DNA of 64,000 nucleotides from Marinoscillum sp049115815 (GTDB lineage Bacteria > Bacteroidota > Bacteroidia > Cytophagales > Cyclobacteriaceae): positions 124,001 to 188,000 of the forward strand of contig JAGDZO010000019.1 in NCBI GenBank assembly GCA_049115815.1, written 5' to 3'. The notes beneath the pieces are model-generated. The model searched no databases and had not been told where the DNA came from. It was given only the letters and a program-made list of their open reading frames with translations. The translations under genes and the position numbers were made by a program. Position 1 is the stretch's first letter; each line of letters begins with the position of its first letter. Below, piece by piece: positions 1 through 8,554 of this stretch.

Positions 1-924
1 ATAATCCTCAGCCGGCAAGGTGGAGGATTCCCTCATCTAAGAATTGGTTCAGACCCAATTACTCTTAAGATAAAGAATACAGAATTAGGAAAATTTACAA
101 CCAACTTTTTAGTAGGATACCTCAAGGAATCCAATTATTATGACAATGACTATGATAATAATTTTAGATATATCAATGGCCTCTTTTTATCATTTAAGCC
201 TTCTTTCCTTGAGAATCTAAGTTTGGGATTTAATAAAGTGCTTTACAAAGAACTAACTAAACTTTCTCCAAGAGATCTAATATCCGTTATTAAAGTACTT
301 GACACAGCTGGTCAGAATGATCAGTTTGACCAATTGGCATCAGCTACAATTCAATGGAAATTTTTGGATTTCGGCTTTAGATGTTATGCGGAATTTGCTC
401 TTAATGACTTTGGTGGTGCTTCTCAGTGGATTGAACCAGAACATAGTAGAGCGTATACGATTGGTTTTGAAAAATTTACTTTAATTAACAAAACTGACAA
501 CTTTTATACATTATATGAACATACAAATCTGTCCAGAAATCACACTTACATGTGGCGTTCTGCCCCTTCTTATTATATACATAGTGAAAACCGGCAAGGA
601 TACACACATTTGGGTCAACTTTTGGGTGCTGGAATTGGGCCTGGATCCAATAGTGATATGCTTATTATGAAATATACAAGAAAGAACAAGACTGTAGGCG
701 TTTCTGGACAGAGAATAGAATACAATAAAGACTACTTTGTGGTCAATATCGCGGATCGTAGCCTTCATGATGTTGAATATAGCGGAGGTTTATTCTTCCA
801 GCAGGAATTTGATAAATTCAAGGCCTCTGTAGAAACAATCTTTAGTAAGAACAACAATCGATATTACGTTAATGACGAAAATAACGTCTACATGAGCCTT
901 GCTCTTCTCTATAAACTCCATTAG
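1..924 (+). CDS. Wzi-like capsule assembly outer-membrane protein, 3' part
   Basis: The frame is open from the first base to the TAG at 922-924, so the 5' end lies outside the window; 307 codons are visible. The translation is rich in alternating hydrophobic and aromatic strands, as in an outer-membrane beta-barrel. Segments resembling the Wzi family are visible: GGGFPHLRIGSDP near the left edge, and GYTHLGQLLGAGIGPGSNSD about 100 residues before the end. Wzi proteins help attach capsule or exopolysaccharide at the cell surface. There is no polysaccharide operon downstream inside the window, so the partner genes, if any, lie to the left. The family call is from motif recall only. Confidence 0.65.
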   Translation: MILSRQGGGFPHLRIGSDPITLKIKNTELGKFTTNFLVGYLKESNYYDNDYDNNFRYINGLFLSFKPSFLENLSLGFNKVLYKELTKLSPRDLISVIKVLDTAGQNDQFDQLASATIQWKFLDFGFRCYAEFALNDFGGASQWIEPEHSRAYTIGFEKFTLINKTDNFYTLYEHTNLSRNHTYMWRSAPSYYIHSENRQGYTHLGQLLGAGIGPGSNSDMLIMKYTRKNKTVGVSGQRIEYNKDYFVVNIADRSLHDVEYSGGLFFQQEFDKFKASVETIFSKNNNRYYVNDENNVYMSLALLYKLH

Positions 925-1092
925 CAATTTTCTATCAGGAATCTTTAACGGTATGCGCTCATCAAAAATATGAACCATACCATTTTAAGTTCCAAAATGA
1001 ATTTCCATTAATTCATTAGATCAAATGGATAATTAAGGATTATCTGTAATTTGAACCTCTAACCTAATCTCTCCCGACAAGCATCTGTTGCT

Positions 1093-1100
1093 TACTTTTG
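1093..1100 (+). promoter_or_regulatory. -7 box of the predicted mltG promoter
   Basis: TACTTTTG matches the Bacteroidota -7 consensus TAnnTTTG exactly and ends 20 bases before the mltG ATG at 1121. I see no TTTG or TTG at the expected distance upstream, so only the -7 half is supported. Confidence 0.45.
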
Positions 1101-1120
1101 TACTGCATTCAACTACTGAA

Positions 1121-2155
1121 ATGAAAAAAAAGAATTTTATAGCTGCTTTTATGATTGTATTTGCGGTGATGCTGTCGTCATTCGCTTTTTACAGTTATCA
1201 GATGCTGTACACGCCCAATATTCTGATAGATCAGGAGGATAAATTGTTTACCATTCCTGCTGGTATGGGTTTCAAAGAATTACAAAACAAGCTCTATGAC
1301 GAGCGCATAGTCAATGATCTCGTCTCCTTTAGTTTTCTGTCCAAAGTAAAAGGGTATGACGAGCGAATCAAACCTGGGTTGTATCTCCTCAAAAGTGATA
1401 TGAGCAATACGGAGGCTATTAACTTGTTAAGATCGGGGAATCAAACTCCTGTCAAAATCACTTTTAATAGCGTCAGGAAAATTGAAGAATTAGCGAATAA
1501 ACTGAGCATGACGTTGCAAATGGATTCTGCTGACATTGCTCCCTTCTTATTGTCAGATAGTATAGCGCAATCTTATGGTTTTAATGCTCAAACCTTTATA
1601 GCTATGTTTTTGCCCAATACTTACGAGGTGTATTGGACAATCACTCCAAAGGAGTTACTCGATCGGATGAAAAAAGAGTATGACAAATACTGGACAACCG
1701 AGCGTGTCCAAATGGCTGAAGCCAAAGGTCTTACACCAGTCGAAGTGGTGACTCTTGCTTCCATAGTAGACGCAGAGACGAACATGATGTCTGAAGCCCC
1801 GACCATAGCAGGTGTTTATCTCAATAGGCTTGAAAAAGGTTACAAATTCCAGGCAGATCCCACCTTGAAATTCGCTATGAATAATTTTGAAATCAAGCGT
1901 CTGCTCAACAAAGACATGGAATTCGAATCGCCTTACAATACGTACAAGTATTTTGGTTTACCTCCAGGCCCTATCAACATGCCATCAATAGCGGCGGTAG
2001 AAGCCGTACTCAATGCTGAAGATCATCGATTCTTGTACTTTTGTGCCAAGCCAGATTTTTCTGGTTATCATGTGTTCGCCAACACATTGATCGAACACAA
2101 CAAAAATGCTCACGCGTTGCATAGGGTTCTAAATCAAAACAAAATCTACCGCTAG
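1121..2155 (+). CDS. mltG: Endolytic murein transglycosylase MltG (YceG family)
   Basis: A 344-residue protein with one N-terminal membrane anchor (about residues 7-25) followed by a periplasmic YceG domain. MltG cleaves nascent peptidoglycan strands and acts as a terminase of glycan synthesis. The family catalytic region is visible as TLASIVDAET, with the conserved Glu, and further on ADPTLKFA and YNTYKYFGLPPGPI, all strongly conserved in MltG. The ATG at 1121 is preferred over an in-frame TTG at 1088, because the latter adds residues outside the membrane anchor and would lie upstream of the -7 box at 1093-1100. The stop overlaps the start of the thioesterase gene by one base, so the two are probably cotranscribed. 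Confidence 0.92.
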   Translation: MKKKNFIAAFMIVFAVMLSSFAFYSYQMLYTPNILIDQEDKLFTIPAGMGFKELQNKLYDERIVNDLVSFSFLSKVKGYDERIKPGLYLLKSDMSNTEAINLLRSGNQTPVKITFNSVRKIEELANKLSMTLQMDSADIAPFLLSDSIAQSYGFNAQTFIAMFLPNTYEVYWTITPKELLDRMKKEYDKYWTTERVQMAEAKGLTPVEVVTLASIVDAETNMMSEAPTIAGVYLNRLEKGYKFQADPTLKFAMNNFEIKRLLNKDMEFESPYNTYKYFGLPPGPINMPSIAAVEAVLNAEDHRFLYFCAKPDFSGYHVFANTLIEHNKNAHALHRVLNQNKIYR

Positions 2156-2562
2156 TGTATAAAACCGAAGTTGAGATAAGGGTGCGCTATGCTGAGACGG
2201 ATCAAATGGGTTTCGTCTATTATGGCAATTATGCCATGTATTATGAGGTCGCCAGAGTGGAGGCATTTAGAAATCTGGGGTTCCCTTACAAGAAACTGGA
2301 AGACATGGGAATAGGTATGCCTGTGCTTTCACTCAACATTCAATATCATCACCCAGCGAGATATGATGACTTGCTTACAGTATCTGTTACGATTCCAGAA
2401 AAACCGCGTGCCAGAATAAAATTCACTTACGAGGTTACCAATCAAGATGGAAAGAGAATAAATACCGGTGAAACAGAATTGGTATTCATGAATATGGTAT
2501 CCGGAAAACCAGTGAGGCTTCCAAGCATAATGGATGAATTACTACAACCACATTTCTCTTGA
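2155..2562 (+). CDS. Acyl-CoA thioesterase, YbgC/FadM type (4HBT fold)
   Basis: A 135-residue hotdog-fold protein of normal length. The N-terminal stretch VRYAETDQMGFVYYGNY carries the 4-hydroxybenzoyl-CoA thioesterase signature, with the catalytic Asp in ETDQMG and the following YGNY. Members hydrolyse short or medium acyl-CoA or acyl-ACP; the substrate here cannot be read from sequence. The start is a GTG whose G is the last base of the mltG TAG, a one-base overlap typical of translational coupling. Its 3' end overlaps the next gene by four bases. Confidence 0.88.
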   Translation: MYKTEVEIRVRYAETDQMGFVYYGNYAMYYEVARVEAFRNLGFPYKKLEDMGIGMPVLSLNIQYHHPARYDDLLTVSVTIPEKPRARIKFTYEVTNQDGKRINTGETELVFMNMVSGKPVRLPSIMDELLQPHFS

Positions 2563-3524
2563 GACATAGACGGGTTCTGCATAAGCATCTCAGGTATTCG
2601 TCTTGGTACGTCAATCTGATTAATTTCCTAAAAAACGTACCTCTTGCAGGTGGAAAAACAAACCTGCACAAAGTACTCCTCATTTTCACAGACAAAGTGG
2701 GTGACAATCAGCTTTGGGAAAAAGCCTATGGAGTAGCGTTCAATTTCACCCTTTCCATTTTTCCGGCGGTGATATTCTTGTTCGCTTTGATACCATTTGT
2801 ACACACCTACATTCCATCTATCAGTCAAGGCGAGATCTTACATTTTCTTCAAGACGTTCTCCCCGAGACTGTTTTTCAAGTAACAGCAGAAACGATATTC
2901 GACACCATAGCTATACAACGCCAAGGGCTTATCTCCTTCGGGGTGCTATTTGCGCTATTCCTTGCCACCAATGGAGTGAATTCACTCATGCTGACCTTCA
3001 ACATGAGCTATAAAACCGTGGATGGTAGAAGCTTTATCAAAACTCGATTTATCGCTTTGCTGCTCACTTTGCTACTTGCTTTCGCACTATTACTAGGTAT
3101 TCTATTCCTCATAGTTGGGCAAATTGTAGTGGACTGGTTTTTAGAGATTGGTGTGCTTTCTGAGGACTACTTGTATTACAGCATTACTTTCCTTCGAATT
3201 TTAGTAGTGTTCATAGTATTCTATCTGGCTATTGCTTCCATCTATTTTTGGGGACCTGCGATACATGATCGCTGGAGATTTTTTTCTGTGGGGGCAACAT
3301 TTTCTACCCTGGTGTGCATTTTAGTTTCGTTGGGCTTTTCATTCTATGTTGCCAATTTTGGCACATACAACAAGGTTTATGGTTCTATTGGAGCCATCAT
3401 TGCCTTGATGGTTTGGCAGTGGATGATGTCCTTTGTGCTCCTTCTTGGATTTGAATTTAACGCTAGTGTTAGCCGTAGCGTGAATGGCGAAGAACCGGAT
3501 AACTCAACAAAGGAAAATAAATAG
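2559..3524 (+). CDS. YihY/BrkB-family inner-membrane protein
   Basis: A polytopic membrane protein of about 321 residues. After a basic N-terminus come six hydrophobic stretches, the first containing the family-typical FNFTLSIFPAVIFLFALIP and the last ending in MVWQWMMSFVLLLGFEFNA, characteristic of the YihY (formerly 'RNase BN') family. Function in the family is unsettled; it is a membrane protein, not a ribonuclease. No in-frame ATG occurs early, so the TTG at 2559, overlapping the TGA of the thioesterase gene by four bases, is the best start. Third gene of the mltG operon. Confidence 0.85.
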   Translation: MRHRRVLHKHLRYSSWYVNLINFLKNVPLAGGKTNLHKVLLIFTDKVGDNQLWEKAYGVAFNFTLSIFPAVIFLFALIPFVHTYIPSISQGEILHFLQDVLPETVFQVTAETIFDTIAIQRQGLISFGVLFALFLATNGVNSLMLTFNMSYKTVDGRSFIKTRFIALLLTLLLAFALLLGILFLIVGQIVVDWFLEIGVLSEDYLYYSITFLRILVVFIVFYLAIASIYFWGPAIHDRWRFFSVGATFSTLVCILVSLGFSFYVANFGTYNKVYGSIGAIIALMVWQWMMSFVLLLGFEFNASVSRSVNGEEPDNSTKENK

Positions 3525-3535
3525 TCGAATGATGC

Positions 3536-3565
3536 TTGTCTAATTGATTGGAAAATTTATTTTTG
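3536..3565 (+). promoter_or_regulatory. Promoter of tRNA-Ser, near-perfect Bacteroidota consensus
   Basis: A -33 TTG (3536-3538) is followed after 19 bases by TATTTTTG (3558-3565), an exact TAnnTTTG match. The mature tRNA starts 31 bases after the box, leaving a short 5' leader. Confidence 0.75.
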
Positions 3566-3595
3566 CGTTCCAATTCACGGAAGATCACCATACAC

Positions 3596-3680
3596 AGAGA
3601 AGTGGCAGAGTGGTCGAATGCGGCGGTCTTGAAAACCGTTGTACCGCGAGGTACCGGGGGTTCGAATCCCTCCTTCTCTG
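3596..3680 (+). tRNA. tRNA-Ser, anticodon UGA
   Basis: An 85-base cloverleaf. The acceptor arm pairs AGAGAAG (3596-3602) with CTTCTCT (3673-3679), with discriminator G at 3680 and CA encoded after it. The anticodon loop CTTGAAA gives anticodon TGA. The long variable arm, GTACC-GCGA-GGTAC, is the class II feature expected of serine tRNA. The T arm reads GGGGG-TTCGAAT-CCCTC. A promoter lies upstream and an intrinsic terminator directly follows. Confidence 0.96.
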
Positions 3681-3684
3681 CAAG

Positions 3685-3714
3685 AAAGCCTAGACATTTG
3701 TCTGGGCTTTTTTC
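3685..3714 (+). terminator. Intrinsic terminator after tRNA-Ser
   Basis: AAAGCCTAGAC (3685-3695) pairs with GTCTGGGCTTT (3700-3710) through 11 pairs, one of them T-G, around a four-base loop. The descending arm runs into a T tract ending at 3713. Confidence 0.85.
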
Positions 3715-3739
3715 GTTTGCAATGACCAAAGGAAAATAC

Positions 3740-3799
3740 TGGATCAATCAATATTTCTGTGGGGGTTTTGTACTAAGCATAGATTTTTGGATTGATCCA
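3740..3799. repeat. 10-bp inverted repeat pair downstream of tRNA-Ser
   Basis: TGGATCAATC (3740-3749) and GATTGATCCA (3790-3799) are perfect reverse complements, 40 bases apart. They lie between the tRNA terminator and the tRNA-like fragment at 3811. Function unknown; possibly the ends of a small decayed element. Confidence 0.5.
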
Positions 3800-3810
3800 A
3801 AATACTCTTC

Positions 3811-3838
3811 CCCACGAGGTACCGGGGGCTGGAACGCC
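3811..3838 (+). repeat. Fragment resembling the tRNA-Ser variable arm and T arm
   Basis: CGAGGTACCGGGGG is identical to the variable-arm/T-arm junction of the intact tRNA-Ser, about 170 bases upstream. The following bases (CTGGAACGCC) still resemble TTCGAATCCC. No acceptor or anticodon arm accompanies it, so it is a fragment and not a second tRNA gene. Possible origins are a decayed tandem tRNA copy or an attachment-site remnant. Confidence 0.6.
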
Positions 3839-3936
3839 AGTCCGATCGAATACGCTTCTATTTCAGAGGCAAGTCATCTTTCGATGATTCTTTACTGAAT
3901 TCATCAAATTGAAACAAGATTCCTTAACTTTCAACT

Positions 3937-4836
3937 ATGTGTTATGATGCCGAAACCTCTCTGAAAAGACAATTGCGTGAAGCTGAAAACCTTGGCGCAG
4001 ATAAAGATGAAATAGATGCAATAAGGAGAAAAATGGCGCTGATTGAACGCCAAAAAAGAAATGAAGATTTCCCCACCAGCGAATACGTATTTGACGAGAA
4101 AGATCTGCCCGACTATTATCATATTAGTGGTTTTGCTCACCCCAATCTTTCATTCATTACCTCAATAAATCCAACCAAAACGGATTTCGGCATATGGGGA
4201 TTCATACCAAGATGGGTGAAATCGAAAGCTGAAGCCTACGACTACAAAAAACCTTACAACTCAAATCTCAACGCCAAGTCAGAAGGGATTTTCGAATCTC
4301 GAGCGTTCAAGTACGCGGCTAGATATAAACGCTGTGCCATCATGCTCGACGCATATTACGAGCACCATCATCAAAACAAGAAAACTTATCCCTTTAGAAT
4401 TTACCATCAGGAAAACAAGCCGCTCTGGGTAGCAGGAATCTATGAACAAAATGAATGGAATGATGAAAGTACTGGCGAGATTGAATCGTTCAATTCCTTC
4501 GCTATTTTGACTTGCCGGGCCAACGAAACTCTTGCCAAGATTCACAACAACCCAAAAATGATAGCCAGAGCAGGTCATCGAATGTTGGTTATCCTCGATG
4601 AAGACCAGCTTGAGAAATTTCTCGCTCCCTACCCCAATAATCAGGATAAAAAAGAGGATGAATTATTTGAAACTGAGATTCTAAATATCTGCCAGCCCTA
4701 TGATGATGATTTGCTTGGCTATCACACAGTAAAAAACCTCAAACCACGTAAGGATCATCCATATATTGGTAATGTGCCTGAAATCAAAGAACCATACATC
4801 TGGCCTGATCTTGATACTCGAACCATTATTGGTTAG
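3937..4836 (+). CDS. SOS response-associated peptidase-like protein (SRAP, YedK/HMCES family)
   Basis: A 299-residue SRAP protein, longer than the roughly 220 residues of E. coli YedK because of an N-terminal insertion of about 50 residues (KRQLREAENLG region). Cys2 directly follows the initiator Met (MCYD), as required for the thiazolidine crosslink to abasic sites in single-stranded DNA. The conserved Asn-Ala (NLNAKSE), Glu (AYYEHH, where most members have GFYEW) and His (GHRMLVIL) can be seen. The family shields abasic sites during replication. The start is fixed by the need for Cys2. A TAACTTTC box ends four bases before the ATG. Confidence 0.9.
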   Translation: MCYDAETSLKRQLREAENLGADKDEIDAIRRKMALIERQKRNEDFPTSEYVFDEKDLPDYYHISGFAHPNLSFITSINPTKTDFGIWGFIPRWVKSKAEAYDYKKPYNSNLNAKSEGIFESRAFKYAARYKRCAIMLDAYYEHHHQNKKTYPFRIYHQENKPLWVAGIYEQNEWNDESTGEIESFNSFAILTCRANETLAKIHNNPKMIARAGHRMLVILDEDQLEKFLAPYPNNQDKKEDELFETEILNICQPYDDDLLGYHTVKNLKPRKDHPYIGNVPEIKEPYIWPDLDTRTIIG

Positions 4837-4888
4837 TTTGTTAGCACGTTCTTATTCCTTCTATTTGAAAACATTTTTTGCTAACAAA
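4837..4888. repeat. 10-bp inverted repeat after the SRAP gene
   Basis: TTTGTTAGCA (4837-4846), directly after the SRAP stop codon, is the perfect reverse complement of TGCTAACAAA (4879-4888). The 32-base spacer and lack of a T tract argue against a standard terminator. Role unknown. Confidence 0.45.
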
Positions 4889-4915
4889 AAGCTGTATTGG
4901 TGAAAATTCATTGAG

Positions 4916-5650
4916 ATGAGAAAACTTTTATCATTAATAGTAATAATACTTGGGTGCTTTCAAGCAAGCAGCCAGAATGATAATGGTTATTTGAATTTGG
5001 ATAATCCCACCGGTGATATGCTGGTCTGGGATAATGGTTCTGACTTAATTCGCGTATTTCGCAATGGTCAGTATTACTTCTGCGAACCGAATGGTCGTAT
5101 CAAATTTGCACCGGAGAATTTAAGCTATGTTGAAGATTTTGAGAACGGTTTTGCACGAGCAAAAACTCAATCAGGAAAATGGGGACTGCTGAATGTCGAG
5201 GGAGAATTGGTCATCGATACTATCTGGTCACAGTTGAATCGTCCAGCATACAAAACCATATTGGTTGGGGAAGGAAATGGCCAATTTATCTTAGAAGATA
5301 GAGGATCTGGGCCACAACAATACGAAAAACTTGACTGGTACTTGGCCGGACTTAATGGTGAATTGGCTCCTCTAAAATTTACCAACGCGATCATAGTCAA
5401 TCATATATTAGAGGCTGAGACGCTAGATCATTTTAAGATCACTGCTGATCTCACCAAAGTCAATTTTCATTACCTCCACCCACTCATGAAGGCCATCATA
5501 AGAATCAATCATAAAGCTGTGACTCATTCTGTTTCCGAAAGAAAGCCGCTGATTCACTTCTCCGATGAGTTTGGTAGACTTATGTATTCGCTGCCTTACA
5601 CTTCTCAAACTGTATCGATCCGGACTACTCAAAATAATCTCAACGAGTAG
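4916..5650 (+). CDS. Secreted protein with a WG-repeat-like segment, function unknown
   Basis: A 244-residue protein with a typical signal peptide (hydrophobic stretch about residues 4-16, then ASSQN). Two neighbouring segments, around YVEDFENGFARAKTQSGKWGLLNVEGELVID, match the WG repeat pattern (xGKWGLxxxxGxxVI), often found in exported Bacteroidota proteins. The C-terminal half (about 150-244) resembles nothing I recognise. It is transcribed alone between the SRAP gene and the MutS-like gene; no partner is evident. Confidence 0.6.
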   Translation: MRKLLSLIVIILGCFQASSQNDNGYLNLDNPTGDMLVWDNGSDLIRVFRNGQYYFCEPNGRIKFAPENLSYVEDFENGFARAKTQSGKWGLLNVEGELVIDTIWSQLNRPAYKTILVGEGNGQFILEDRGSGPQQYEKLDWYLAGLNGELAPLKFTNAIIVNHILEAETLDHFKITADLTKVNFHYLHPLMKAIIRINHKAVTHSVSERKPLIHFSDEFGRLMYSLPYTSQTVSIRTTQNNLNE

Positions 5651-5726
5651 TATAGTCTTATAGCTCTAAAGCCGATAAATCTCCGAACTTCTGCGATATT
5701 ACGCTTGAAAATTTCTTGCGCAGGAA

Positions 5727-7517
5727 ATGGTGGAAACATTCCAAAACTATCATCAAAAACACTCACTATCTAGTCAAACAAATGAACGAAAGTCATTCAG
5801 GCTTTCGCTTCTTAGGGGGGCGGCATTTATCGTAGGATCATTATTGTTCATCACATACTTTAGGGCATCTATTCCTTTTTTGTGGGTTGGTGCTTTGACG
5901 GCTTATATAGTATTCTATTGGCTTTATCTGAAGCATAAGCAAGTAGAGGCAGCTAAACATCTAGATGACACGCTAACCAAGATCAATGAAGAAGAAATCA
6001 AGAAAGCAGCGCTAGATCTAGGTTCTTTTGAAGAAGGTCAAGAATTCATTGAGCCCAATCACCCCTATCAAATAGATCTGGACATATTTGGCAAGCATTC
6101 TCTTTATCAGTTGGTCAATAGGTGCGAATTGTATGGTTCAAAAGAGCAATTGGCCCACTGGCTTTCAAAACCTGGCTCTACGAAAGAAATCGGCAAGCGT
6201 CAAGAAGCGGTGAAAGAGCTAGCTCCAAAAACAGAATGGCGTCAGCATCTTCAAGCTACAATCCGAATTGCCCAAAGCACCAAGAAGAAAAGAGATCCTG
6301 ATATTTCACCAGAAGATTTAACCAGATGGATCTCAGGAATGGATGTAGAACTCAATGCGCGATTTTGGAGAGTTCTGAGTATCGTACTCACGTCCACTAC
6401 AATTATGACACTTTTGGCAATCACCTTGGGTCCATGGCCATATCAGTCCATTTATTTACCATTAATAGCAAGCGCAATTTTTCTAGGCTTTGGAGCAAAG
6501 AAATTAACTGAGCTAACACAAAACATGACCAAGGCATTTTACTTGGTACATAGCTATGCCGCCGCACTCAGGATGGTGGAAGCCACCAAATTCGAGTCTT
6601 CAAGAATGACTTTCTTACAGTCCCAACTGCGCTTTGAGCGGGAATCCGCTACTGTGTATGTAGAGCAACTGGCCAAGTTAACCCACAGACTCGGGGCAAG
6701 GTCAAACATGCTCTATGCTATCTTAGACATCCCTTTCTTGCTTGACAACCATCTGCTATTGGACATTCTAAACTGGAAAAAACAACACTACGGTCACCTT
6801 CAAACATGGATGGAGGTCATACATGAGATAGAATGCTTGATGAGCATCGCGGGCTTCTCATTCTCCAATCCTACTTTTTCTTTTCCAGAAATCAAACAAT
6901 CCTTCACCTTCTCAGCTCAGCAAATTGGCCACCCGCTCATAACGGATAAGGAAAAGATCAAGAACGATTATTCCATTGAGGGTAAAGGATCTGTGGATGT
7001 GATTACAGGCTCAAATATGTCGGGGAAATCAACTTTTGAAAGGACAATAGGTATCAATATGGTCTTGGCTCAGGCAGGATGCCCCGTAGATGCCGAGTCA
7101 TTGAACATGAGCCCTGCTCAGGTCTTCACCAGCATGAGAACGAGTGACAACCTAGAAGAGCATACAAGCTCATTTTATGCTGAACTAAAACGAATTGTTC
7201 TCATGCTTGAGACTGTAGAGAATCAATCCTCCACTTTTTTCATCTTGGACGAAATCCTAAAAGGCACCAATTCACAAGACAGACACGCTGGATCAGTAGC
7301 ATTGATCAAAAAACTCATAGGAAAAAATGCGTTTGGACTTATTTCCACTCATGATCTTGAGCTCGGCAGCCTTGAAACAGAGCATCCATCCGTACGAAAC
7401 TTCAGCTTCAATAGCACCCTAGAAAATGACAAAATCATATTTGACTACAAACTCACAGAAGGTGTCTGCCGTAGCTTCAATGCCAGTCAGTTGATGAAAA
7501 ATATGGGAATCCTATAA
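5727..7517 (+). CDS. Membrane-anchored MutS-like ATPase
   Basis: A 596-residue protein whose C-terminal 200 residues form a MutS family ATPase: Walker A TGSNMSGKST (about residue 430), Walker B FFILDEILKGTNS and the following STHDLEL switch. The N-terminal mismatch-recognition domain of true MutS is absent. Instead there are hydrophobic pairs at about residues 31-68 and 215-255, predicting a membrane anchor. A lever-like helical region connects these to the ATPase. Such proteins are annotated as MutS-related in Bacteroidota, with no established role that I know of; mismatch repair should not be assumed. No mutL neighbour is present. Confidence 0.8.
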   Translation: MVETFQNYHQKHSLSSQTNERKSFRLSLLRGAAFIVGSLLFITYFRASIPFLWVGALTAYIVFYWLYLKHKQVEAAKHLDDTLTKINEEEIKKAALDLGSFEEGQEFIEPNHPYQIDLDIFGKHSLYQLVNRCELYGSKEQLAHWLSKPGSTKEIGKRQEAVKELAPKTEWRQHLQATIRIAQSTKKKRDPDISPEDLTRWISGMDVELNARFWRVLSIVLTSTTIMTLLAITLGPWPYQSIYLPLIASAIFLGFGAKKLTELTQNMTKAFYLVHSYAAALRMVEATKFESSRMTFLQSQLRFERESATVYVEQLAKLTHRLGARSNMLYAILDIPFLLDNHLLLDILNWKKQHYGHLQTWMEVIHEIECLMSIAGFSFSNPTFSFPEIKQSFTFSAQQIGHPLITDKEKIKNDYSIEGKGSVDVITGSNMSGKSTFERTIGINMVLAQAGCPVDAESLNMSPAQVFTSMRTSDNLEEHTSSFYAELKRIVLMLETVENQSSTFFILDEILKGTNSQDRHAGSVALIKKLIGKNAFGLISTHDLELGSLETEHPSVRNFSFNSTLENDKIIFDYKLTEGVCRSFNASQLMKNMGIL

Positions 7518-7541
7518 TGCCTTTTGCATTAGATTAGCGCT

Positions 7542-7718
7542 ATGAATCCACGCGCACTAAATATTTTGGCTACTTTAGGAGTGACTGTGGTCATGATCCT
7601 TAGCGGTGGATATTTCTATCGCACCTGGCAAGCGGACGAACCAAGATGGTACTTCTTATTCTTGGCGTTTGGTATCGCCCTCATGCTTTCTTACAGTTTA
7701 TTGAAAAAAAGAAAGTAG
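7542..7718 (+). CDS. Small membrane protein, two predicted helices
   Basis: A 58-codon reading frame from ATG 7542 to TAG 7716-7718, 24 bases after the MutS-like gene on the same strand. The product has two hydrophobic helices (about residues 7-24 and 36-53) separated by a short charged loop (YRTWQADEPRW), and ends in the basic tail KKRK. This two-helix layout with a cytoplasmic positive tail, the gap between convergent genes that it fills and the absence of internal stops support a real gene. Function unknown; possibly linked to the membrane MutS-like protein. Confidence 0.6.
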   Translation: MNPRALNILATLGVTVVMILSGGYFYRTWQADEPRWYFLFLAFGIALMLSYSLLKKRK

Positions 7719-7729
7719 ACCTAGTGAGT

Positions 7730-8554
7730 TTACAATTTCTGAATTTCTACAGCAGTATCCAATCTCGAAATGGCATCTCCTCTAAAAGCGCCAAGAACAG
7801 GTAGCGTATTGAAGGGGTGATAACTAGATGAAATCGGAAGATAGTTCTCATTGCAAAAAATACCAGCCGATGGATCTAGCGCTACCCAGCCGCCACCGTT
7901 GAGCCATACTTCTACCCAGGCATGCAATTCATGCCCCTCTCCCAAATCAGGATTGAAACTATAGCCACTCACAAAGCGAGCAGGAAAACCCTCATGTCTC
8001 AAAATCTGAATCATCATCCAGGATAAATCTCTACAAGAACCCATTCTGTCATTGAAGCACTTCTCGGGTGTCATCAAATCAAACTCATATCTTGACTCAT
8101 GATTCCATTCATCGGCTATTTTCTGGCAAAGTGCCGATAAGTAGTCAATTGGCCCTTCTCCAGCATTAGCTCGTATGGTTTTCGACCATTGTGACAATTC
8201 GGAGCTCATTTGATAGGAAGTAGCCAGGTAACAATCTAGAGGTTGGACAAAAGAGGTCTTGGGCTTATCCTCAATCAAAAAACTAAATGGATTTGATTCT
8301 GATATTTCCACTTCCAATTCCGTCTTGATGGTTAAGTTTTCATGCATCCCCAAAAACCAAGATTGATGATAAAAATTATTCTCCTGGTCAAGTCTCTGAG
8401 TCAATCCGGAAGGAGAAGGATCTATTTCTATGGAAAAATTCAATACCCGAACATTTGGTCTGGGAGAAGGATAAAAATAGAAATGATGGGTATCCAGAAA
8501 GACCTCCTCCGAATATTTATAATACGTATTATGAAAAACTTTAAGATTTACCAC
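7730..8554 (-). CDS. Transglutaminase-like cysteine peptidase of the Anbu cluster
   Basis: A 274-residue protein with an N-terminal beta domain (bacterial transglutaminase-like N-terminal region, about 1-90) and a transglutaminase-fold core. The Cys-His-Asp triad can be placed: Cys in GSCRDLSWM, His in GHELHAWVEVW, and Asp in WVALDPSAG. It is the last gene of a four-gene minus-strand operon with a proteasome-like subunit, an alpha-E protein and an ATP-grasp ligase. Proteins of this type occur repeatedly in that neighbourhood and are thought to cleave or remodel peptide bonds; no substrate is known. It starts with GTG, overlapping the stop of the Anbu gene by one base. Confidence 0.85.
   Translation of the reverse strand: MVNLKVFHNTYYKYSEEVFLDTHHFYFYPSPRPNVRVLNFSIEIDPSPSGLTQRLDQENNFYHQSWFLGMHENLTIKTELEVEISESNPFSFLIEDKPKTSFVQPLDCYLATSYQMSSELSQWSKTIRANAGEGPIDYLSALCQKIADEWNHESRYEFDLMTPEKCFNDRMGSCRDLSWMMIQILRHEGFPARFVSGYSFNPDLGEGHELHAWVEVWLNGGGWVALDPSAGIFCNENYLPISSSYHPFNTLPVLGAFRGDAISRLDTAVEIQKL

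Noticed and set aside
3548..3898. A 116-codon open frame running through the tRNA-Ser gene
   Set aside because: It reads through the tRNA and its terminator; the apparent frame is a by-product of the tRNA sequence.
5727..7517. MutS or MutS2 mismatch repair protein
   Set aside because: There is no mismatch-recognition domain and no Smr domain, and predicted membrane helices take up the N-terminal half; only the ATPase part is MutS-like.
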